NCBI GenBank assembly: GCA_029213195.1
Contig: JARGNI010000021.1
Location: forward strand, 1-64,000
Direction of reading: 5' to 3'
From: Verrucomicrobiales bacterium
GTDB lineage: Bacteria; Verrucomicrobiota; Verrucomicrobiia; Verrucomicrobiales; DEV007
Length of the DNA stretch: 64,000 nucleotides
In this document: in pieces, positions 56,857-64,000 of the stretch
Numbering within the stretch: the stretch's first letter is position 1
How the letters are laid out: every line of letters starts with the position of its first letter
Program-made: the position numbers and the translations under genes
The notes under the pieces: model-generated
Told to the model about the DNA's origin: nothing
The model's database searches: none
Seen by the model: only the letters and a program-made list of their open reading frames with translations

Positions 56857-57345
56857 TCAGGGCAAAAGTTGATAACGAATCGATTCTCCGTGGACACTCT
56901 GGTAGGAGGGCTGTCCCTGCCACGCCCAGATCGTGAATCCGATTTTCTTCCCGGCTTTTCCGGCCGCTGCGAGATCCCGATTCGTAATCGTGATCGAGCC
57001 TCGCCCACTCCGTGCCTGTCCCAGGTTGATGCTCTTGACGACCTTGAGACCGGACCGAACCTCGATCCGGGTCACGAATCCTCTCTTGGCGTAGAAGGAG
57101 TAGGGAAGAGCCTGCCCCACGCGGAAGGATTTGCTCCCTCCCGAAGGACGGACAATTTGAATCCGGGGCCGATAGAGATCTCGATACTGGGATCGACGGA
57201 GCGAGTTCAGGTCCCCTCGCCGGCGAAAGACGGACTGGGCTTCGCTCGCCTGAGGGGAGAGCGCAATCAGCCCGGCGAAAATACCGAAGCAGGTTCCGCC
57301 AGAAAGAAAGTTCCGCCGGGAAAAAGAGGGCTCTGAGGAAGTCAT
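56857..57345 (-). CDS. Tat-signal hypothetical protein, SoxZ-like/beta-sandwich
   Basis: FSRRNFLSGGTCFGIFAGLIALSPQASEA; IVRPSGGSKSFRVGQALPYSFYAKRGFVTRIEVRSGLKVV. Confidence 0.55.
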   Translation of the reverse strand: MTSSEPSFSRRNFLSGGTCFGIFAGLIALSPQASEAQSVFRRRGDLNSLRRSQYRDLYRPRIQIVRPSGGSKSFRVGQALPYSFYAKRGFVTRIEVRSGLKVVKSINLGQARSGRGSITITNRDLAAAGKAGKKIGFTIWAWQGQPSYQSVHGESIRYQLLP

Positions 57346-57442
57346 GAGGGGAGGAAGAAAACCCGCGTTTGCGTGGCCATAGCAGTCTCGCTTCCGGGTG
57401 AGGCGCATGATAGTGATTTCTCGCCACAGTTTCAAACTCCTT

Positions 57443-58939
57443 ATGATTCGTTTTCCCTACTTTCTCGCCCTCGCTGCCGTCTTCACTTCGGCCATCCTCA
57501 TGGCCTCCAAGGCTCCTGCTGCGGAGGATCGCCCCCCGAATGTCGTCATCATCTTCACCGACGACCAGGGCTATGGAGATGTCGGCGTCTATGGAGCCGA
57601 AGGCTACGAGACTCCGAACCTCGACCGCATGGCCAAGGAAGGACGCATGTTCACCCAATGGTATGCCGCCCAGGCCGTCTGCTCCGCGTCGCGGACCGGT
57701 CTCCTCACTGGATGCTACCCGAACCGGCTCGGAATCCACGGGGCTCTCGGACCGGGGAGCCGTCACGGATTGAATCCCGAAGAGATGACGATGGCAGAGA
57801 TGTTCAAGCAGAAGGACTACGCCACGGCGATCTTCGGAAAATGGCACCTCGGCGACCACGAGAAGTTCCTGCCTCTCAATCACGGATTCGATGAATACTT
57901 CGGGATCCCCTACTCCAACGATATGTGGCCCGAGCATCCCACGGCCAAGCATTTCCCACCGCTTCCCCTGATCGAAGGAAACGACTGGCTCCGGCACGCC
58001 GATCCACATGATCAAAAAATGATGACGACCTGGCTCACAACGAGAGCCGTGGATTTCATCAACCGAAACCGCACTCGTCCTTTCTTCCTCTACGTGCCCC
58101 ATCCCCAGCCGCACGTCCCGCTCTACGTCAGCGATCGATTTGCGGGAACAACCGAGAATGGGATCTATGGCGATGTCATCGCGGAGATCGACTGGTCGGT
58201 GGGAGAAATTCTCAATGCCATCACCACCAATGGTCTCGATGAGGACACGCTCGTGATTTTCACGAGCGACAATGGCCCCTGGCTTTCCTACGGAACCCAC
58301 GCCGGATCTTCGGGTCCCCTCCGCGAGGGAAAAGGCACGGCCTGGGAAGGTGGATTTCGTGAGCCGTGCCTGATGCGATGGCCCGGAAAAATTCCAGCAG
58401 GAACGGTCTGCGACACCCCAGTAATGAACATCGATCTTCTGCCGACGATGGCCAACCTGATCGGTGCAGAGCTTCCCGATCGCCCCATCGATGGCCTTGA
58501 TGTCTGGCCGGTTCTCGCAGGTGAGGAAGGCGCCGAGAATCCTCACGATGCCTATTGGATCTACTACAAGCAGAACGAACTCCACGCTGTGATCAAGGAC
58601 GACTGGAAACTGGTCTTTCCCCACACCTACCGGACGCTCGAAGGTCGGGACGGAGGAACCGACGGGCTTCCCGTCCGGTATACGAATCTGAAGTCTGGTC
58701 TCGAACTCTATGACCTGTCGAAAGACGTCGGGGAATCGAAGGCCGTCTTCGAGCAAAACCCCGAGATCGTCAAAGAACTCCAGGGGTATGCGGAGGCCGC
58801 TCGAAAGGAACTGGGGGACAAACTCACCGGAGCCACTGCCAGTGGCGCTCGAGAGCCGGGACGTTTGACCGACGACGAAGCCAATGCGTTGGAGAAGAAG
58901 CACTGGCCGAACGGAAATCCCCGGAAAAAGAAAAAATAA
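57443..58939 (+). CDS. sulfatase (arylsulfatase family)
   Basis: Signal peptide; PPNVVIIFTDDQGYGDVGVYG; CSASRTGLLTGCYPNRLG; GKWHLGD; FTSDNGPWLSYGTHAGSSGPLREGKGTAWEGG. Confidence 0.95.
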   Translation: MIRFPYFLALAAVFTSAILMASKAPAAEDRPPNVVIIFTDDQGYGDVGVYGAEGYETPNLDRMAKEGRMFTQWYAAQAVCSASRTGLLTGCYPNRLGIHGALGPGSRHGLNPEEMTMAEMFKQKDYATAIFGKWHLGDHEKFLPLNHGFDEYFGIPYSNDMWPEHPTAKHFPPLPLIEGNDWLRHADPHDQKMMTTWLTTRAVDFINRNRTRPFFLYVPHPQPHVPLYVSDRFAGTTENGIYGDVIAEIDWSVGEILNAITTNGLDEDTLVIFTSDNGPWLSYGTHAGSSGPLREGKGTAWEGGFREPCLMRWPGKIPAGTVCDTPVMNIDLLPTMANLIGAELPDRPIDGLDVWPVLAGEEGAENPHDAYWIYYKQNELHAVIKDDWKLVFPHTYRTLEGRDGGTDGLPVRYTNLKSGLELYDLSKDVGESKAVFEQNPEIVKELQGYAEAARKELGDKLTGATASGAREPGRLTDDEANALEKKHWPNGNPRKKKK

Positions 58940-58982
58940 CAGGGAGACCGTGGCATCTCTCCACATCTCGCTATAACAAGGC

Positions 58983-61340
58983 ATGCTCCCTTCCCTGCGT
59001 CCATCGACCCTGCCCCTCCTCGGGGTGTGCGGTCTCCTGGTCTCGGCGAAAGCGGAAGAAAGCTGGAAGCAGATCGTCGCGACCCACTGCCTCGAGTGTC
59101 ACGACGCCGACAGCGAGAAAGGCGGGATCGATCTCGACTCCATCCTCGATGAAGACATCGCCTCCTCGGCTGGCACCTGGGAAAACGTGGTCCGCCAGAT
59201 GCAGGCCCGCCAGATGCCTCCCATCGGGAAAGACCGCCCCAGTGCAGAGGAATACGACGCCACCGTTGCCTCGCTGATTTCGACGCTGGATGCCATTTCT
59301 CCCCGCGATCCGGGTCGTACCGACACCTTGCGACGACTCACCCGCCACGAATATCGGAATGCCATCCGTGACCTCCTCGGCCTCGAGATCGAGATCGAGA
59401 ATCTCCTCCCAGCCGACGAAGTCAGCCACGGCTTCGACAACATCACGGTAGGAGATCTCTCTCCCGCACTTCTCGAGAAATACATCGGTGCCGCCCAGAA
59501 AATCAGTCGGCTCGCGGTGGGGATTTCGCCTTCGGCACCGGATGGCCGGACCGTGCGACTCGCCCCCGACCTCACCCAGGAGGACCATGTCGAAGGATTG
59601 CCCCTCGGAACACGAGGTGGAGTCCTCCTCCGACACCATTTCCCTCGCAGCGGAGAATACGAGGTCCAAGTCCGGTTGACCCGCGATCGAAACGAGAAAA
59701 TCGAGGGGCTCGGGGGAACGCACGAGATGGAGATCCTCCTCAACTCCGAGGTGCAGGAGACGATCGTGCTCCGCCCTCCCAGGAACCAGGATCACTCGAC
59801 CTACGATGCGAATCTCAGGACTCGCTTCCGCGTCGACGGCGGCACGCAGGAGCTTGGGGTCACCTTTGTGAAGAAAATCGCTCCGGTCGAGGAAACGCTT
59901 CGTCAGCCCTACCTCTCCCATTTCAACGTCCATCGCCATCCTCGGCTTTCTCCCGCGATCTACGAAGTCACCGTTCTCGGCCCTTTCACCGACGAGGGGA
60001 TCGGGGAAACCGAGCCACGAAAACGGCTTCTCCAAGTTTCGCCGAAAGGGAAAAACCCAAGCATGGAAGAGGCGGAAACCGCAGCCCGGGAGAACCTCGC
60101 TCCTCTCATGCGGCGAGCCTATCGACGCTCGGTCGATGAGAACGATTTCGCCAGGGTGCTCCCTTTCTTCCGGGAAGCCTGGGAAGAATCCCAGTCTTTC
60201 GACCGTGGCATGGAGGCAGCGCTGAGTGCCATTCTCGTGAGCCGGGATTTTCTTTTTCGCATCGAAACCGATCCCACCGGAATCACTCCCGGCGACACCT
60301 ATCCACTCGACGATTTCTCCCTCGCTTCCCGGCTCGCCTTCTTTCTCTGGAGCAGCCTGCCCGATGAAGAACTCCTTGCACTTGCCGAGGCGGGGCAATT
60401 GAAAGACCCGAAGATTCTGCGCCAGCAGGCTCGGCGCATGCTCACCGACGAACGCTCTCAATCTCTCGTCACCAACTTCGCCCACCAGTGGCTCTATCTC
60501 CGCAATCTCGAAGCGATCACCCCGGATGGAAGGCTCTACCCGGACTTCGACGACAATCTCCGCAAGGCGCTGCGACGCGAGACCGAGTTGCTTTTTGAAA
60601 CGGTTCTTCGGGAAGATCGCAACGTGCTCGCCCTGCTTGAAAACGAGACCACTTTCCTCAATGAACGTCTCGCGAAACACTATGGCATTCCTCATGTCTA
60701 CGGGCCTCGCTTCCGACCTGTCGCCCTCTCCCCCGAGCACCAGCGAGGGGGACTGCTCCGCCAGGGCAGCATTCTCACCGTCACCTCCTATGCGACGCGG
60801 ACGTCGCCTGTGATCCGCGGGGCCTGGATCCTCGAGAATCTCCTCGGCACGCCGCCTCCGCCCCCTCCTCCGAACGTGCCCGCGCTCGAGGACAATTCCG
60901 TTTCGGCCGATCTCCCGATCCGGGAACGCTTTGCCGCCCACCGGGAGAAGGCCGCCTGCGCCAGCTGTCACAACGTGATCGACCCCATCGGTTTCGCTCT
61001 CGAGAACTACGATGCCGTCGGCCGCTGGCAGGACGTCGTCGACGGCGAGCCCGTCGATGCCCGAGGCGGCTGGGCCGATGGACGAGAGTTTGTCGGCGTC
61101 GCAGGATTGGAGGATGCCATTCTCGAGAAACCTGAATTCTTTGTCCGCACCCTCGCCGAGAAACTCCTCACCTACGCCCTCGGTCGAGGGGTCGAACCCT
61201 CTGACGCACCTGCAATCCGTGAAGTCGTTCGCGAGGCCAGCACAGGGGAATACGAATTCTCGAAAATCATCACTGCGATCGTCACGAGTGATCCCTTCAC
61301 CAAGAGGCGAGCTGCCGATCAGAGCACCGCTGCCCGCTGA
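58983..61340 (+). CDS. DUF1592-family secreted protein with heme-binding motifs
   Basis: HCLECHDADSEKGGIDLD; RRLTRHEYRNAIRDLLGLEI; CASCHNVIDPIGFALENYDAVGRWQ. Confidence 0.93.
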   Translation: MLPSLRPSTLPLLGVCGLLVSAKAEESWKQIVATHCLECHDADSEKGGIDLDSILDEDIASSAGTWENVVRQMQARQMPPIGKDRPSAEEYDATVASLISTLDAISPRDPGRTDTLRRLTRHEYRNAIRDLLGLEIEIENLLPADEVSHGFDNITVGDLSPALLEKYIGAAQKISRLAVGISPSAPDGRTVRLAPDLTQEDHVEGLPLGTRGGVLLRHHFPRSGEYEVQVRLTRDRNEKIEGLGGTHEMEILLNSEVQETIVLRPPRNQDHSTYDANLRTRFRVDGGTQELGVTFVKKIAPVEETLRQPYLSHFNVHRHPRLSPAIYEVTVLGPFTDEGIGETEPRKRLLQVSPKGKNPSMEEAETAARENLAPLMRRAYRRSVDENDFARVLPFFREAWEESQSFDRGMEAALSAILVSRDFLFRIETDPTGITPGDTYPLDDFSLASRLAFFLWSSLPDEELLALAEAGQLKDPKILRQQARRMLTDERSQSLVTNFAHQWLYLRNLEAITPDGRLYPDFDDNLRKALRRETELLFETVLREDRNVLALLENETTFLNERLAKHYGIPHVYGPRFRPVALSPEHQRGGLLRQGSILTVTSYATRTSPVIRGAWILENLLGTPPPPPPPNVPALEDNSVSADLPIRERFAAHREKAACASCHNVIDPIGFALENYDAVGRWQDVVDGEPVDARGGWADGREFVGVAGLEDAILEKPEFFVRTLAEKLLTYALGRGVEPSDAPAIREVVREASTGEYEFSKIITAIVTSDPFTKRRAADQSTAAR

Positions 61341-61395
61341 CCCGTTCCCGAATTGACCCGCGTTTGAAATCCAGTATCCTCAAGCCCGAGAGCGC

Positions 61396-62721
61396 ATGAA
61401 CTTCCTTACCCGAAAATCCCTTTCCCGGCGGACCGCTTTGCGTGGTCTCGGAGCTTCCCTTTCGCTTCCGCTCCTCGATGCCATGGTTCCCGCAGCAACT
61501 GCTGCCGCGAAGACGGCCGCCAATCCGACCAAGCGGCTGGGATTCGTCTTCATGCCCATGGGGGCCGACCTGAGTCGCTGGACCCCGAAATCAAAAGATA
61601 CGCTCGACGAACTCTCTCCCATCCTGCAGTCGCTTGCACCGGTGAAAGACCAGGTCACTGCCTACACCAATCTCGAGTTGCAGCCCGCCTACCCCGGGAG
61701 CCACGCCACCTCGAATTCCGCTTTCCTCAGTGCCGCTCGTGCCAAGCTCACGGAGAACACGGACTACTTTCTCGGAACGACCGTCGATCAGGTCGCGGCC
61801 CAGGCGATCGGAGGAGAAACGCCGCTGCCGTCACTCGAACTGGCGATGGACCTGCTCAAGCTCGCTGGCCAGTGCGACAATGGCTACGCCTGCGTCTATC
61901 ACAACAACTTGTCCTGGTCATCCCCCACGACGCCCCTTCCCTCGGAAGCCCATCCCCGCCTCGTTTTTGAAAAGCTCTTTGGGGAAGGAGGCACCAGCGC
62001 CGAGCGACAGGCATCCCTGAAGCGTCGTGCCAGCCTGCTCGACCTCCTCAAGGATGACATGCAGTCCCTCAAGCGAGAGCTGGGCGCCGCCGATCGGGGA
62101 AAAGTGGATCACTACCTGGAATCGGTTCGAGAGGTCGAAAACCGCATTCAGAAAGCCGAGGCCGGCTTCGCCGAAAATCCCGAACCCGATATCGATCGCC
62201 CCATGGGAGTTCCCGCGAAGTATGCCGATCACGCTCGTCTCATGTTCGACCTGCAGGTGCTCGCGATGCAGGGCGACGTGACCCGGATCAGCACCTTCCA
62301 ACTGGCCCGCGAAACGAGCAACCGGACCTATCCGGAAATCGGAGTGCCCGATCCCCATCACCCTCTTTCGCACCACGGCAATGACCCGGCCAAGATCGAG
62401 CGGATGTCGAAGATCAACGCCTTCCATGTTTCTCTTTTCGCCGAGTATCTCGAGAAGCTCTCTGCCACCGAAGATGGCGAAGGGTCCCTGCTCGATCATT
62501 CTCTCATCCTCTACGGTAGCGGCATCGGAAACCCCAACGTCCACGATCACACGAACCTTCCCATCCTTCTCGCTGGCGGTGGCGGCACGGGGATCCAGGG
62601 AAATCGCCACATCCGCTACGACGATCCCGTTCCTCTCGCCAACCTCCACCTCAGCCTGCTCCACCATGTCGGGGTCAAGGAAGAGAAATTCGGAGACAGC
62701 GATGGCGTCATCCCCCTTTGA
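61396..62721 (+). CDS. DUF1552-family protein, Tat-type signal
   Basis: LSRRTALRGLGASLSLPLLDAMVP; FVFMPMGADLSRWTPK; DRPMGVPAKYADHARLMFDLQVLAMQGDVTRISTFQLARE. Confidence 0.93.
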   Translation: MNFLTRKSLSRRTALRGLGASLSLPLLDAMVPAATAAAKTAANPTKRLGFVFMPMGADLSRWTPKSKDTLDELSPILQSLAPVKDQVTAYTNLELQPAYPGSHATSNSAFLSAARAKLTENTDYFLGTTVDQVAAQAIGGETPLPSLELAMDLLKLAGQCDNGYACVYHNNLSWSSPTTPLPSEAHPRLVFEKLFGEGGTSAERQASLKRRASLLDLLKDDMQSLKRELGAADRGKVDHYLESVREVENRIQKAEAGFAENPEPDIDRPMGVPAKYADHARLMFDLQVLAMQGDVTRISTFQLARETSNRTYPEIGVPDPHHPLSHHGNDPAKIERMSKINAFHVSLFAEYLEKLSATEDGEGSLLDHSLILYGSGIGNPNVHDHTNLPILLAGGGGTGIQGNRHIRYDDPVPLANLHLSLLHHVGVKEEKFGDSDGVIPL

Positions 62722-64000
62722 GATGCTCCCCCGTCTCTTTCAGACCCGCTTCCTGCTCTCGCTTTGGCTGCTGGGAATCCTCACTGCGCAGGCAGAGTCC
62801 CCCGCAGGTGACAAGCCGGAATCCGCGACCGCCCTACTCGCGGCCGTGCATTCGGACCAGACCGACAGAGCGAACGCCCTTCTCGAAACCGGAGTCGATC
62901 CCAACGCGACCAACCGCTACGGTATCACCGCCCTGTTTCTCGCCTGCCAGAATGGCAACGAAGAGCTGGTGAAGGCACTCCTCGAGGCTGGCGCGGATCC
63001 GAATCTGGCCCTCCCCGGAGGCGAAACCCCGCTGATGACGGCATCCCGCACCGGAAAGCCGGGACCCGTTTCTCTCCTGCTGGAATCAGGTGCCCGTGTC
63101 GACACGACCGAACCGGGAGGGCAAGATGCCCTGCTCTGGGCGACCGCGGAAGGCCACTCTGAGGTCGTGTCCCTGCTCATCGACGCAGGTGCCGATCCGG
63201 ACCGAAAACTCGAATCCGATCTTACGCCCCTCCTCATCGCGGCCCGCGACGGCCACCGCAAGGTAGTCGAAATCCTCCTCGCTGCCGGGGCCGATGTTGA
63301 ACACGCCACCGAACAGCCCAAGAGGCGGCGCGGGGCTGCCCCCCAGGGGACTTCCGCTCTCCGGCTTGCGGTTGAGAACGGTCACTTCGAGCTCGCGGTC
63401 ACGCTGCTCGAAGCAGGTGCGGATCCGAACGATCAGCGGTCCGGCTTCTCTGCTCTCCATGTTCTCACCTGGGTTCGCAAGCCAAGCCGGGGGGACGGAG
63501 AAAGCGGACTCCCCGCTCCGCGAGGATCGGGTTCCCTGGGCAGTCTCGAATTTGTCCGCATTCTCATCGAAGACCATGGTGCGGAAGTCGATCTCGCCCT
63601 CAAATCCGGTTCGCGTGGAGGAAGTCGATTTGGAACGAAGAAAGCAACGCCGTTTCTCTTCGCAGCGCGAACCGCAGATCTTGCCTACCTGAAGCTCCTT
63701 CACGAACTGGGCGCCGATCCTTCTCTCACCAACGAAAATGGCTCCAACGCCCTTCACGCCATTTCCGGGGTTGGATCCTATGCCCCGGAGGAGGAGGCTG
63801 GCACCGAGGCCGATCGCCTTGCCGCGCTCCAGTGGATCCGTCCGTTCTTTGATGATCTCGACGTCACGAACCGGAACCGGGAAACCGCGATGCATGGAGC
63901 GGCCTACAAGAACGCCCCGGGCATTGCGAAGTGGCTCCACGAGCAGGGCGCCGACATTGCGAAGTGGAATCAGAAGAATCGAAAAGGGTGGACTCCTCTC
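62702..64000 (+). CDS. secreted ankyrin-repeat protein, incomplete at right edge
   Basis: My translation: MASSPFEMLPRLFQTRFLLSLWLLGILTAQAESPAGDKPESATALLAAVHSDQTDRANALLETGVDPNATNRYGITALFLACQNGNEELVKALLEAGADPNLALPGGETPLMTAS...; no stop before 64000, so missing from ORF track. ATG at 62723 is an alternative start. Confidence 0.88.
   Translation, partial: MASSPFEMLPRLFQTRFLLSLWLLGILTAQAESPAGDKPESATALLAAVHSDQTDRANALLETGVDPNATNRYGITALFLACQNGNEELVKALLEAGADPNLALPGGETPLMTASRTGKPGPVSLLLESGARVDTTEPGGQDALLWATAEGHSEVVSLLIDAGADPDRKLESDLTPLLIAARDGHRKVVEILLAAGADVEHATEQPKRRRGAAPQGTSALRLAVENGHFELAVTLLEAGADPNDQRSGFSALHVLTWVRKPSRGDGESGLPAPRGSGSLGSLEFVRILIEDHGAEVDLALKSGSRGGSRFGTKKATPFLFAARTADLAYLKLLHELGADPSLTNENGSNALHAISGVGSYAPEEEAGTEADRLAALQWIRPFFDDLDVTNRNRETAMHGAAYKNAPGIAKWLHEQGADIAKWNQKNRKGWTPL

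Noticed and set aside
54412-57345. Possible defence island around the HerA-like ATPase
   Set aside because: No nuclease, methyltransferase, toxin or other defence partner nearby; neighbours are a lipoprotein and an exported protein.
56744-58984. 746-aa minus-strand ORF covering the sulfatase
   Set aside because: Sulfatase on the plus strand is unmistakable; the antisense ORF spans several real genes and has no motifs.
58971-60971. 666-aa minus-strand ORF antisense to DUF1592 gene
   Set aside because: Shadow ORF of codon bias; plus-strand protein has family-typical motifs.
1-64000. CRISPR arrays, rRNA, tRNA
   Set aside because: No regularly spaced repeats, no rRNA-like stretch, and no cloverleaf noticed by eye in intergenic regions; a tRNAscan/Infernal run would be needed to exclude them formally.

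Overview
This is a dense bacterial chromosomal window of about 60 genes. The gene content (DUF1592/DUF1552 pair, sulfatase, DUF6807, FabV, LplT-like MFS plus PlsC/AMP-ligase, AP2-like protein) suggests Verrucomicrobiota; that assignment is inference. Most of it is housekeeping: truA, folA-thyA-LOG, ABC exporter, GT9, rnhA, lolD, trmL, rpmA, rplU, clpX, fabV, hflX, nadE, pyrD, accD, comF, prc, bioA. I saw no rRNA, tRNA, CRISPR array, phage or IS element. Two real genes run off the window edges and are missing from the ORF track: an LLM-class flavin monooxygenase (left) and an ankyrin-repeat protein (right). The points most worth a second look are: (i) an ACP / GNAT-like acyltransferase / LLM oxidoreductase operon at the left edge, where the acyltransferase has one in-frame amber codon and a divergent intact paralog next door; (ii) a YlbF/RicF-like protein with a Cys-rich tail directly downstream of a Ski2-like helicase; (iii) an Aas-like PlsC/AMP-ligase fusion whose ligase half has lost its core motifs; (iv) a Wzz/BY-kinase-like protein with a degenerate Walker A and a 24-bp perfect palindrome abutting its likely start codon; (v) a two-repeat AP2-like protein; (vi) a DUF2064-HAD fusion. 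I found no clear defence system or other fully new system. The strongest 'new system' hypotheses are the helicase-YlbF pair and the truncated ACP/acyltransferase cluster.
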